This document shows positions 11,189 through 24,212 of a stretch of DNA of 64,000 bases, piece by piece. Origin of the DNA: Stomorhina lunata (Eukaryota; Arthropoda; Insecta; Diptera; Rhiniidae). Below the pieces are notes generated by a model. The model saw only the letters and a program-made list of their open reading frames with translations, had not been told where the DNA came from and searched no databases. Position 1 is the stretch's first letter; every line of letters starts with the position of its first letter. The stretch spans positions 37,671,792 to 37,735,791 of the forward strand of contig OW121740.1 of the NCBI GenBank assembly GCA_933228675.1. The letters run 5' to 3'. The translations under genes were made by a program, and so were the position numbers.

Positions 11189-12488
11189 TAGGGTTTCTAA
11201 TGGTCGAACCTTATCGTCTATAATACTTCTCATTTGTTTTTCTGTGGATGTGGAGAGAGATTCTGTGTGTGCGTGTGTTTGTGTATAAGTGAGGATCTGC
11301 TCTTAAATTTGTGGCGCTAGTTCATGTGCATCAACTTCATGATGATGGGGGAAACTTAACTTCGTTATTAGTAAGATCATTTCAATGATGATGATTAAGT
11401 ATATTTTGACTCTGTTTTTACCAGATAGACTATACAGAGCTCAGGTAGTCGAACATTTATTTAACAACAACGTATCGAAGCGTGCGGTTGTGTTGTATAG
11501 GAGCCGTAAGTTAAAATTTTTAAACTCGAAAAACGAAACGAATTCTCAAAAATTGTTTAAACAAAACGAAAATAAATAAATAAAAATATTGAAAATAAAA
11601 GTTTTAGAAAAAATGTGAAGAAAATGTAACATTTTCGATTTTTTTTAAAAAAGAAACAAATTTAAATTTAAGAAAAAAATACTTTTTTTTTAGAAAAGAA
11701 TTAAGAAATTTTTTAAAAAGAAATTTTGAAATAAGGAAAAATTAAATAACAACAGCAGCAAAAAAATTGTTAATAACAAAAATAAAAAAAACGCCAACAT
11801 CAGTTAAAAATAAATTAAAACAAATAAAATAAATATTATTTTCCGCATGAGAGTATGAGTATTTTAAATTGTTTTTAAAAGTGTATGAGTTTGATTGATA
11901 TAAAAATTTTGAAAAAAAAGTTTGTATTTTTGTTAAATTGGTTATTAAAGTGAGTAAATGTGTGAATGATAAAAAAAGTGAATAAATAAAAAAATAATGA
12001 TAACAAAAAAATTTTAATTTGTCATTTATAGAATTTAATAAGTGGCAAAAGAAAGCACAGAAAAATTCCATATAAAAATAATAAAAATAATAAGTATCAA
12101 AAAAATTTGCAATTATTTGAAATATTTGCAAAATTACACAAATTGAGAGCAAAGATAAAGTTTAAACAAAGTGGAAAAAAAATTCTTCAAGTTAAGAAAA
12201 AATTCAAATAAATTTACAAAATTAAACAGGGTAAGTAATTGAGTCTTAGAATACTTTTAAGATGTGAAAATTAGAAAATATTGTCTTGCCCTTTAACATA
12301 AGTCCCCCATGGACTACCGCGACCTAAGTCACAATTAATATTCTACTTTTCTGTTTGTTTATGTATTTATGTCGATTTGTTTCAATTTGTTTAAATTTTT
12401 AGAAGTTCCAGCAAAATTTAAAAAAAAACCCTAATTTTGTACCCATTAAAAGATAACATTTGTTTACAAAATTTAACTTTTTGCGTTA
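11189..12488 (+). other. Unique spacer; possible 5' leader exon of a large gene
   Basis: Between two satellite blocks lies unique DNA. About 11430-12230 has the look of a long fly 5' untranslated leader: an AACAACAACG segment, then A-rich sequence with many stops in the forward frames, ending in a strong donor ACAGG/GTAAGT at 12230/12231. A possible initiator-like CTCAGGTAGT lies near 11440. If real, the intron would run into the satellites. No TATA box or coding start is evident, and the minus-strand open frame at 11742-12152 is low-complexity. Confidence 0.25.
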
Positions 12489-15028
12489 CAATTTTCGATA
12501 TTAAAAATTTTTACAGAAAATTTTCGATATTATAATTTTTTATAGAACATTTTTAATATTCAAAATTTTTATGAAAAAATTTCGAGATTAAAATTTTTTA
12601 TTGAAAATTTTTGATATTCAAATTCTTTCTGAAAAATTTTCGATACAAAAATTTTTTATAGAAAAATTTGGATATTCAAATTTTTATAGAAAATTTTTGT
12701 TTAAATTTCTTGTATTCAAATTTTTTATTGCAAATTTTCGATATTAAAATTTTTTATAGAAAATTTTCGATATTAAAAGTTTTTATAGAAAATTTTCGAT
12801 ATTTAAATCTTCTATAAAGAATTTTAGATATTAAAATTTTCTATAGAAAATTTTCGATATTTAAGTTTTTTGTAGAAAATTTTGGATATTAAAATTTTTT
12901 ATAGAAATTTTGAATATTAAATTTTTTTATAGAAATTTTTCATATTAAAATTTTTTAAAGAAATTTTTCAATATTAAAATTTTTTATAGAAAATTTTCGA
13001 TATTGAAATTTTTTATAGAAAATTTTCGGTATTAAAATTTTTTATAGAAAATTTTCGTTATTAAATTTTTTTATAGAAAATTTTCGATATTAAATTTTTT
13101 TATAGAAAATTTTCGATATTAAAATTTTGTATAGAAAATTTTCAATATTAAAATTTTTTATAGAAAATTTTCGATATTAAAATTTTTTATAACAAATTTT
13201 AGAAATAAAAATTTTTTATAGAAAATTTTCGATATCAAAATTTTGTATAGAAAATTTTCAATATTAAAATTTTTTATAGAAAATTTTCGATATTAAAATT
13301 TTTTATAACAAATTTTAGAAATAAAAATTTTTTATAGAAAATTTTCGATATCAAAATTTTTTTTAAGAAATTTTCGATAGTAAAATTTTTTTTAGGAAAT
13401 TTTCTGTAGTAAAATTTTCGGTATTAAATTTTTTATAGAAAATTTTCAATATTAAAATTTTTTTATAGAGAATTTTCGATATTAAAATTATTTATGGAGA
13501 AATTTCGATATTAGAATTTTTTATAGAAAATTTTGGATATTAAAATTTTTGATAGAAAATTTTCGATATTAAATTTTTTATAGAATATTTTTGATATTAA
13601 AATTTTTTATAGAAAATTTTCGATATTATCATTTTTTATAACAAATTTTCATTAAATTAACATTTTGTATAGAAATTTTTCGATATTAAAATTTTTTATA
13701 ACAAATTTTAGAAATTAAAATTTTGTAGAAAATTTTCGATATTACAGTTTCTTATAGAAAATTTTTGATATTAACATTTTGTATGGAAAATTTTTGATAT
13801 TAAAAATTTTGTATAGAAAATTTTCGATAATAACATTTTTATAACAAATTTTAGAAATTAAATTTTTTATAGTAAATTTTCGATATCAAAAATTTTTTTT
13901 AAGAAATTTTCGATAGCAAAATTTTTTTTAGGAAATTTTCTATAGTAATTTTTTTTTTATAAAAAATTTTCGATATTAAATTTTTTATAGAATATTTTCG
14001 ATATTAAAATTTTTTACAGAAAATTTTCGATATTAAAATTTTTTACAGAAAATTTTCGATATTAATAATTTCTAAGGAAATTTTCGATATTAAAATATTT
14101 TATAGTGAATTTTCGATTTTAAAATTTTTTATGGAGAATTTTCGATATTAGAATTTTGCAGTGGAAATTTTTATAATGGAAAATTTTAAAGAAAATTTTT
14201 GAAAGCAAAATTTTTTATAGAAAATTTTTTATGTAAAAATTTTTTAAAGAAAATTTTGATGTTAAAATATTTCATAGAAAATGTTCGATATTAAAATTTT
14301 TTATAAAAAATTTTCGAGATTAAAATTGTTTATAGATAATTTTCGTTATGATATTAAAATTTTCTATAGAAAATTTTTGATATTAAAATTTTCTATAGAA
14401 AATTTTTGATATTAAAATTTTCTATAGAAAATTTTTGATATTAAAATTTTCTATAGAAAATTTTTGATATTAAAATTTTCTATAGAAAATTTTTGATATT
14501 AAAATATTTTTTAGAAAATTTTCGTTATTAAATTTTTTTTAGAAAATTTTCGATATAAATTTTTTTCTAGAAATTTTCGATATTAAAGTTTTTTATAGAA
14601 AATTTTCGATATTAAAATTTTTTATAGAAAATTTTTGATATTAAAATTTTCTATGGATAATTTTCGATATTGAAGTTTTCTATAGAAAATTTTCGATATT
14701 AAAATTTTTGTAGAAAATTTTCGTTATTAAATTTTTCTATAGAAAATTTTCGATATAAAAATTTTCTATAGAAAATTTTCGATATTAAAGTTTTCTAAAG
14801 AAAATTTTCGATATTAAAGTTTTCCATAAAAAATTTTCGATATTAAAGTTTTCTATAGAAAATTTTCAATATACGAATATTTTAAAAAAATATTTAATAT
14901 AAAAATACTTTTAAAAAAAATTTCGATATTAAAGATTTTTATAGAAATCTCTTATTATTAAAATTTTTTTAGAGAAAATTTTCGATATCAAAATTTTCTA
15001 TAAAAAATTTTTGATATTAAAATTTACG
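12489..15028 (+). repeat. 29-bp AT-rich satellite, forward
   Basis: This is the same family and orientation as 7960-11188. A 116-bp (4 x 29) block is duplicated around 13191/13307. At about 14341-14510 a run of copies carries the variant TTTTCTATAGAAAA, the palindrome also found in the 31-bp satellites. Confidence 0.95.
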
Positions 15029-15459
15029 TTATTTTACGACTTTTTCTACATTGTAGCAGCTATTAATTTTTTAATTTCACACAACTTTTCCCCCATTTCC
15101 CACTATACGAGTATATGCGTAGGCCTTATTTTGGATTCACAAATTTATTTCTGCTGCATTTATTTTACATTTATTAGTTTTCGGTGATGTTTCATATTTT
15201 TTGGTTTATTTTCTTAAGTCGTTGTCAATTTGTTTACAAATTCAATTGCAACTAAATGCAAAGCCATCATGAGCCATCAGATTTACGGACAGACAACAGC
15301 AACTGTAACAACAAATTGTCGGCAATCAAACGTAAGCAGCAGCAACAGTAGCTGTTGTAGCAACATTAAATTAAACATTTGCTATAATAATAAAATACAT
15401 GAAGTACTTTGTATGATGGCAAGTGTATTAAGCACAGTGGGGTTGAAAGGAAATCTTGA
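15029..15459 (+). other. Unique spacer with a possible small exon
   Basis: Unique DNA separates the satellites. An ATG at 15270 opens MSHQIYGQTTATVTTNCRQS and is followed shortly by a donor-like AAC/GTAAGC near 15330. The rest of the open frame (to 15493) runs into CAGCAGCAACAG-rich DNA and the next repeat. The exon is speculative; no acceptor or homologue is evident. Confidence 0.2.
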
Positions 15460-15832
15460 CGTTTATACTTTAGTCGTGACGGCTAAACTATAGTTGTGAC
15501 GGCTTCACTATAGTCTTAATGATTATACTACAGTCTTGACAACTATACTATAGTCGTAAGGACTATTATATAGTCGTGGCGACTATATTATAGTCGTGAC
15601 GACTATACTGTAGTCGTGACGACTATACTATAGCCTTGACGACTATACTATAGTCTTGACGCCTATATTATAGTCTTGACGACTATACTACAGTCGTGAT
15701 GACTATATTATAATCGTGACGACTATACTATAGTCTTGAGGACTATGCTATATTCTTGACGATTATATGATATATAGTCTTGACGACTAAGACTGTAGTA
15801 TGTCTTGGCTATTATACTATAATCTTGACGAC
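15460..15832 (+). repeat. 20-bp dyad-symmetric tandem repeat
   Basis: About 18 diverged copies of a 20-bp unit built from GACTATACTATAGTC plus (G/T)TGAC are present. The common form TATAGTCGTGACGACTATA is a palindrome with 9-bp arms around one base, and it also contains CTATAG, the centre of the 31-bp satellite core. Confidence 0.92.
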
Positions 15833-15837
15833 TAATT

Positions 15838-18800
15838 AATATTCAATATTTTCTATAAAAAATTTTAATATTGAACATTTTTATATAAAAAATTTAATAT
15901 CGAAAAGTTTGTACCATAAATTTTGTATAAAAGAGTATAATATCGAAAATTTTCTATAATAAATTTTAATATCGAAAATTTTTTTATAAAAAATTTTAAT
16001 ATCGAAAATTTTCTATAAAAAATTTGAATATCGAAATTTTTTTTATAAAAAATTTTAATATCGAAAATTTTCTATAAAAAGTTTTAGTATCGAAAATTTT
16101 GTATTAAAAATTTTAATATCAAAAATTTTCTATAAAAAATTTTCTATCAAAAAAATGAATATCAAAAATTTTCTATAAAAAATTTTTATTTCGAAAAGTT
16201 TTTTCAAAAAATTTTAATATGGGAATTTTCTATAAAAAATTTAAATATCAAAAACTTTCTATAAAAAATGTTAGTATCGAAATTTTTCTATAAAAAAATG
16301 TAATGTCAAAAATGTTCTATACAAAATTTTAATATCGGAAATTTTCTATAAAAAATTTAAATATTAAAAGTTTTAATATCGAACATTTTCTATAAAAAAT
16401 TTTAATATCGAACATTTTCTATAAAAATTTTAATATCGAACATTTTCTATAAAAAATTTTAATATCGAAAATTTTCTATAAAAAATTTTAATATCGAAAA
16501 TTTTCTATAAAAAATTTTAATATCGGAAATTTTCTATAAAAAGTTTTAATATCAAAAATTTTCCATAGATTTTCTATAGAAAACTTTTAAATCGAAAATT
16601 TTCTATAAAAAAATTTTATATAGAAATTTTAATATCGAAAATTTTCTACAAAAAATTTTAATATCGAAAATTTTCTATAAAAAATTTTACTAACGAAAAT
16701 TTTCTATAAAAAATTTTATTAACGAAAATTTTCTAAAAAAATTAATTTCAAAAATTTTCTATAAAAACTTTTAATATCAAAAATTTTCCATAAAAAATTA
16801 TGTTACCTAAAATTTTCTATAAAAATTTTTAATATCGAAAATTTTCTATAAAAAATTTTCTTAACGAAGATTTTCTATAAAAAAAGTTATTAACGAAAAT
16901 TTTCTGTAAAAAATTTTATTAACGAAAATTTTCTATACAAATTTTAATAACGAAAATTTTTTCTAAAAAATTTTAATATAGAAAATTTTCTATAAAAAAT
17001 TTTATTCACGAAAATTTTCTATACAAAATTTTTTATAAAAAATTTTAATAACGATAATTTTCTTTAATTTTTTTTAACGAAAATTTTTTATGAAAAATGT
17101 TATTATCGAAAATTTTCTATAAAAAAATTTTGTATCGAAAATTTTCTATAAAAAATTTTATTAAAGAAAATTTTCTATAAAAAATTTTAATATCAAAAAT
17201 TTTCTGCATAAAATTTTAGTATCGAAATTTTTCTATAAAAAATTTTATTAGCGAAAATTTTTTATAAACGAAAATTTTTTATAAACGAAAATTTTATTAA
17301 TGAAAATTTTCTAAAAAATATATTTTATTAACGAAAATTTTCTATAAAAAATTTTATTAACGAAAATTTTCTATAAAAAATTTTAGTATCGAAAAATTTC
17401 TATAAAAATTTTTAGTATCGAAAATTTTCTATAAAAAATTTTATTAACGAAAATTTTCTATAAAAAATTTTATAAACGAAAATTCTCTATAAAAAATTTT
17501 GATATCGAAAATTTTCTATAAAAAATTATAATATCGAAAATTTTCTAAAAATAAATTCAATAACAAAAATTTTCCATAAAAAATTTAAATTACGAAAATT
17601 TTCTATAAAAAGTTTTATATCGAAAATTTTCTATAAAAAATTTTATTAACGAAAATTTTCTAAAAAAAATTAATTTCAAAAATTTTCTATAAAAACTTTT
17701 AATATCAAAAATTTTCCATAAAAAATTATGTTAAATGTAATGTAAAATATTTGAATATCAAAAATTTTTTATAAAAAATTTTAATAACGATAATTTTCTC
17801 TATTTTTTTTTAACGAAAATTTTCTATGAAAAATGTTATTAACGAAAATTTTCTATAAAAAAATTTTGTATCGAAAATTTTCTATAAAAAATTTTATTAA
17901 CGAAAATTTTCTATAAAAAATTTTAATATCAAAAATTTTCTGCATAAAATTTTAGTATCGAAATTTTTCTATAAAAAATTTTATTAGCGAAAATTTTTTA
18001 TAAACGAAAATTTTATTAATGAAAATTTTCTAAAAAATATATTTTATTAACGAAAATTTTCTATAAAGAATTTTATTAACGAAAATTTTCTAAAAAAAAA
18101 AATTTATAACGTAAGTTTTCTTTAAAACATTTTATTAACGAAATTTTTTTATAAAAAATTTTATTTACGAAAATTTTCTATAAAAAATTTTAGTATCGAA
18201 AAATTTCTATAAAAATTTTTAGTATCGAAAATTTTCTATAAAAAATTTTATTAACGAAAATTTTCTCTAAAAAAATTTTATAACGAAAATTTTCTTTAAA
18301 AAATTTTATTAACGAAAATTTTTTATAAAAAATTTTATTAACGAAAATTTTTTATAAAAAATTTTATTTACGAAAATTTTCTATAAAGAATTTTATTAAC
18401 GAAAATTTTCTATAAAAAATGTTATTAATGAAAATTTTCTATAAAAAATTTTATTAACGAAAATTTTCTATAAAAAATTTTACTAACGAAAATTTTCTAT
18501 AAAAAATTTTACTAAAGAAAATTTTCTATAGAAAATTTTATTAACGAAAATTTTCTATAAAAAATTTTGATATCGAAAATTTTCTACAAAAAATGTTATT
18601 AACGAAAATTTTCTATAAAAAATTTTATTAACGAAAATTTTCTATAAAAAATTTTATAAACAAAAATTTTCTATAAAAAATTTTGATATCGAAAATTTTC
18701 TATAAAAAATTTTGATATCGAAAATTTTCTATAAAAAATTTTGATATCGAAAATTTTCTATAAAAAATTATAATATCGAAAATTTTCTAAAAAAAATTCA

Positions 18801-18925
18801 ATAACAAAAATTTTCTATAAAAAATTTGAATTGCGAAAATTTTCTATAAAAAGTTTTATATCGAAAATTTTCTATAAATTTTTTTATAACGAATTTTTTT
18901 TTTCTGAAAATTGTCTATAAGATTT
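15838..18925 (-). repeat. 29-bp AT-rich satellite, reverse orientation
   Basis: The copies are the reverse complement of the 12489-15028 family (TTAATATCGAAAATTTTCTA in forward reading). Two spacer forms alternate: ...AATATCG... and ...ATTAACG.... A large block recurs at a distance of 928 bp (32 x 29), for example the landmark ATTAATTTCA at 16741 and 17669. Together with the preceding array it makes a long inverted arrangement around a spacer of about 0.8 kb. Confidence 0.95.
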
Positions 18926-20202
18926 TTTTGTTATTTTTTAATGCCAACCCACTGTGCATTGATCGCGATTAGAGCAAATTGTTTCATTACAATAATTCTA
19001 TAGCCACAAATTACCAAATAAAAATGATTGCTTTTCAGAAAACAAAAGCCAATAATAAGTATGTTTGTATGTAATTGAAATTTCAATATTTTTCAAAAAT
19101 CGTAAAAAAGACCATTACATTATAATGATCTTCAGTTGATCACTATCAAGATTTCGCAATGAAAATTTGTATGCGCAATAACGATTAAAGTTAAATTGCA
19201 ATAAAAATCAAGATATAAGAACAAAACTTACGCATGAAGACAAAAAGAAAACTCTTTCTGCCGTAGACGATCAAGAACCAGAACATTTCGATATCATTTT
19301 GAATTTTATTTCCTTTGAATTGTCGGGAAACCTATAATTAGATGAGAGTTTCTTTAGGTTTTGTTCTTTTTATTGTTTTCGGCCAAAAAAGTACTAAATT
19401 TAGTTGTTTCGCTTTTTTGTTTTTGATTTATTCAATTAGTAGCATCCAAAGCACACTCTAAGATGAAAAAAACATATACCCTCATAAGTACATATATATT
19501 TTGAAAAGTAACGTAATTTGTTTATCGTCATGAGTTTGAAAATCAAGTGCTGGGTTTCTGTTATCTTTTTTTATCTGTTTCTTTCACCTGTGTTTTTTTT
19601 TTTTTAATTTTTTGGAGATGAGGGAAGAAGCCAAAAACAATTTCAAACTGAAAGTTATAACATCAACCTTCATTACTTTTCGCTTATTTGTAGTCAGAGT
19701 TACCTTTTTTTGTTATATTATATTAAAAAAATATACTTATGTTTTTTTGTAGGGACTCACACTGTGGGTTGGTTTTGATCTTATTTTGTTTTCGTCATAA
19801 GATTTTTTTTTCAAATAACCAAAAATCGTGATTTTCGTTTTTAACTGTATTTAATATGTAATGAATGAATGAATGAGTGAACAAATGTAAAGGAACTTCC
19901 ATACATTTTTGTTATTTTTTTTCAACTTGTTTTTTTTTTCATACAATTGGCATCATCTAAAATTGAACTTAAGAAAAAAATTTTCTTGAAAAAAATATAA
20001 AAATGTTGCTCCTCCAAACCGTTATGTTTTTGGCTTAAAAAATGTTTATTTATTTATTTTTTCTTAAATATTTTAATTCTTATATCATTTCGACCTATAT
20101 TCGATATGATGATGACGATCATCATCATTATTAAGTATATAAGTGGTGACGATGATGATAATGGGTGATTTAAGTCTAAAGTAAAAGGAGTGAATTCTTA
20201 AA
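18926..20202. other. Unique spacer
   Basis: AT-rich unique DNA with no gene seen. At 20107-20131 ATGATGATGA and TCATCATCAT form a dyad around CGA. An AATG microsatellite lies at about 19859-19876. Confidence 0.4.
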
Positions 20203-22279
20203 TCAGTACCAGACTAGTACCAGACCAGTACCAGATTAGTACAAGACCAGTACCAGATTAGTACAAGACCAGTACCAGATTAGTACCAGACCAGTACCAG
20301 ACCAGTACCAGACCAGTACCAGACCAGTACCAGACCAGTACCAGACCAGTACCAGACCAGTACCAGACCAGTACCAGACCAGTACCAGACCAGTACCAGA
20401 CCAGTACCAGACCAGTACCAGACCAGTACCAGACCAGTACCAGACCAGTACCAGACCAGTACCAGACCAGTACCAGACCAGTACCAGACCAGTACCAGAC
20501 CAGTACCAGACCAGTACCAGACCAGTACCGGACCAGTACCAGACCAGTACCAGACCAGTACCAGACCAGTACCAGACCAGTACCAGACCAGTACCAGACC
20601 AGTACCAGACCAGTACCAGACCAGTACCAGACCAGTACCAGACCAGTACCAGACCAGTACCAGACCAGTACCAGACCAGTACCAGACCAGTACCAGACCA
20701 GTACCAGACCAGTACCAGACCAGTACCAGACCAGTACCAGACCAGTACCAGACCAGTACCAGACCAGTACCAGACCAGTACCAGACCAGTACCAGACCAG
20801 TACCAGACCAGTACCAGACCAGTACCAGACCAGTACCAGACCAGTACCAGACCAGTACCAGACCAGTACCAGACCAGTACCAGACCAGTACCAGATTAGT
20901 ACAAGACCAGTACCAGATTAGTACAAGACCAGTACCAGATTAGTACCAGACCAGTACCAGACCAGTACCAGACCAGTACCAGTACCAGACCAGTACCAGA
21001 CCAGTACCAGACCAGTACCAGACCAGTACCAGACCAGTACCAGACCAGTACCAGACCAGTACCAGACCAGTACCAGACCAGTACCAGACCAGTACCAGAC
21101 CAGTACCAGACCAGTACCAGACCAGTACCAGACCAGTACCAGACCAGTACCAGACCAGTACCAGACCAGTACCAGACCAGTACCGGACCAGTACCAGACC
21201 AGTACCAGACCAGTACCAGACCAGTACCAGACCAGTACCAGACCAGTACCAGACCAGTACCAGACCAGTACCAGACCAGTACCAGACCAGTACCAGACCA
21301 GTACCAGACCAGTACCAGACCAGTACCAGACCAGTACCAGACCAGTACCAGACCAGTACCAGACCAGTACCAGACCAGTACCAGACCAGTACCAGACCAG
21401 TACCAGACCAGTACCAGACCAGTACCAGACCAGTACCAGACCAGTACCAGACCAGTACCAGACCAGTACCAGACCAGTACCAGACCAGTACCAGACCAGT
21501 ACCAGACCAGTACCAGACCAGTACCAGACCAGTACCAGACCAGTACCAGACCAGTACCAGACCAGTACCAGACCAGTACCAGACCAGTACCAGACCAGTA
21601 CCAGACCAGTACCAGACCAGTACCAGACCAGTACCAGACCAGTACCAGACCAGTACCAGACCAGTACCAGACCAGTACCAGACCAGTACCAGACCAGTAC
21701 CAGACCAGTACCAGACCAGTACCAGACCAGACCAGACCAGACCAGACCAGACCAGACCAGTACCAGACCAGACCAGACCAGACCAGACCAGACCAGACCA
21801 GACCAGACCAGTACCAGACCAGTACCAGACCAGTACCAGACCAGTACCAGACCAGTACCAGACCAGTACCAGACCAGTACCAGACCAGTACCAGACCAGT
21901 ACCAGACCAGTACCAGACCAGTACCAGACCAGTACCAGACCAGTACCAGACCAGTACCAGACCAGTACCAGACCAGTACCAGACCAGTACCAGACCAGTA
22001 CCAGACCAGTACCAGACCAGTACCAGACCAGTACCAGACCAGTACCAGACCAGTACCAGACCAGTACCAGACCAGTACCAGACCAGTACCAGACCAGTAC
22101 CAGACCAGTACCAGACCAGTACCAGACCAGTACCAGACCAGTACCAGACCAGTACCAGACCAGTACCAGACCAGTACCAGACCAGTACCAGACCAGTACC
22201 AGACCAGTACCAGACCAGTACCAGACCAGTACCAGACCAGTACCAGACCAGTACCAGAACAGTTCCAGAACAGAACCAT
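20203..22279 (+). repeat. 11-bp satellite (GACCAGTACCA)
   Basis: Roughly 185 nearly perfect copies of the 11-mer are present. The left border has CCAGATTAGTACAA variants, which recur as a block at 20888-20950, so the left flank was duplicated within the array. At 21725-21810 the TACCA part is dropped to give runs of GACCA. The right border decays to CAGAACAGTTCC. The unit has no stop in any minus-strand frame, so long frames repeating SGTGLVLVWYW appear; these are not genes. Confidence 0.98.
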
Positions 22280-22280
22280 A

Positions 22281-24212
22281 ATTTTTTATAGAAAATTTTC
22301 GTTAACAAAATTTTTTATAGAAAATTTTCTTTAATAACATTTTTTATAATAAATTTTCTTTAATAAAACTTTTTATAGAAAATTTTCGTTAATAAAATTT
22401 TTTAAAGAAAATTTTCGTTAATAAAATTTTTTAAAGAAAATTTTCGTTAATAAAATTTTTTAAAGAAAAATTTTGCTAATAAAAATTTTCGTTAATAAAA
22501 TTTTTTAAAGAAAAATTTTGCTAATAAAAATTTTTATAGAAAATTTTCGTTAAAAAAATGTTTTTAGAAAATTTTCGTTAATAAAATTTTTTATAGAAAT
22601 TTTTCGTTAATAAAATTTTTTAAAGAAAATTTTCGTTAATAACATTTTTGAAAGAAAAGTTTTGCTAATAAAAATTTTTATAGAAAATTTTCGTTAAAAA
22701 AATGCTAATAGAAAATTTTCGTTAATAAAATTTTTGTTAATAAAATTTTTTGTAGAAAATTTACGTTGATAAATTTTTTTATGGAAAATTTTTGGCAATA
22801 AAAATTTTTATGGAAAATTTTCGTTTATAAAATTTTTTGTATAAAATTTTCTTTGATAAAATTTTTTACAGAAAAGTTTCGTTAATTGAATTTTGTATAG
22901 ACAATTTTCTATAATAAAATTTGTATAGAAAATTTTTGCTAGTAACAATTTTTATAAAAAATTTCGTTAATAATTTTCGGTAATAAAATTTTTATAGGAA
23001 ATTTTGTTAATAAAATTTTTGAGGGAAAAATTTCGTTAATAAAATTTTTTTATGAAAAGTTTTCGTTATTAAAATTTTGTAGAGAAAATTTTTGTTAATA
23101 AAATTTTTTATAGAAATTTTATAAAAAGTTTTTATAAAAAAATTTCGTTAGTAAAATTTTTTATAGAAAATTTTAGATCAAAAAATTTTTTATAGAAAAT
23201 TTTTGTTAATAAAATTTTTTATAGAAAATTTTCGTTTATAAAATTTTTTTTAAGAAAATTTTCGTTAATAAAATTTTTTTTAGAAAATTTTTGTTAATAA
23301 AATTTTTTATAGAAAATTTTCGTTAATAAAATTTTTTATAGAAAATTTTAGATAAAAAAGTTTTATATAGAAAATTTTCGTTCGTAAAATTTTTAATAGA
23401 AAATTTTCGTTAATAAAATTTCTTATAGAAAATTTTCGTTAATAAAGTTTTTTATAAAAAATTGTTATTAATAAAATTTCTTATAGAAAATTTTGTTTAA
23501 TAAAATTTCTTATCGAAAATTTTCGATAGTAAAATTTTCGTTTATAAAATTTTTTATAGAAAATTTACGTTAATAAATTTTTTATAGATTTTCTTTAATA
23601 AATTTTTTATAGAAAATTTTCGCTAATAAAATGTATTGTAGAAAATTTTTATTAATAACATTTTTTACAGAAAATTTTCGTTAGTAAATTTTTTTACAGA
23701 AAATTTTAGTTAATAAAGTTTTTATAAAAAATGTTCATTAATAAAATTTTTTATAGAAATTTTTTGATATTAAAATTTTTCAAAGAATAAAATAAAAATA
23801 AAATTTTTTATAGAAAATTTCCGTTGGTAAAATTTTGTATAGAAAATTTTTGTTTATAATTTTTTTTGTTAATAAAATTTTTTATTAAATTTTTCGTTAA
23901 TAAAATTTTTTATAGAAAATTTTCGGTAATAAATTTTTTTATAGAAAATTTTCGTTAATAATATATGTTATTGAAATTTTTCGTTAATAAAATTTTTTAT
24001 AGAAATTTTTCGATATTAAAATTTTTCAAAGAATAAAATAAAAATAAAATTTTTTATAGAAAATTTTCGTTTTTAAAATTTGTTAAAGAAAATTTTCGTC
24101 AATAACATTTTTTATAGAAAATTTTCGTTAATAAAGTTTCTTTTAAAAAATTTTTGTTAATAAAGTTTCTTTTAGAAAATTTTCCTGAATAAAATTTTTC
24201 AAAAAAAATTTT
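22281..24212 (+). repeat. 29-bp satellite, CGTTAATAA variant, forward
   Basis: The unit is GAAAATTTTCGTTAATAAAA plus T6 and ATA, 29 bp, matching the earlier 29-mer except that CGATATTAA is replaced by CGTTAATAA. It starts one base after the 11-mer array ends. A GAATAAAATAAAAATAAAAT insertion recurs at 23775 and 24023. Confidence 0.94.
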
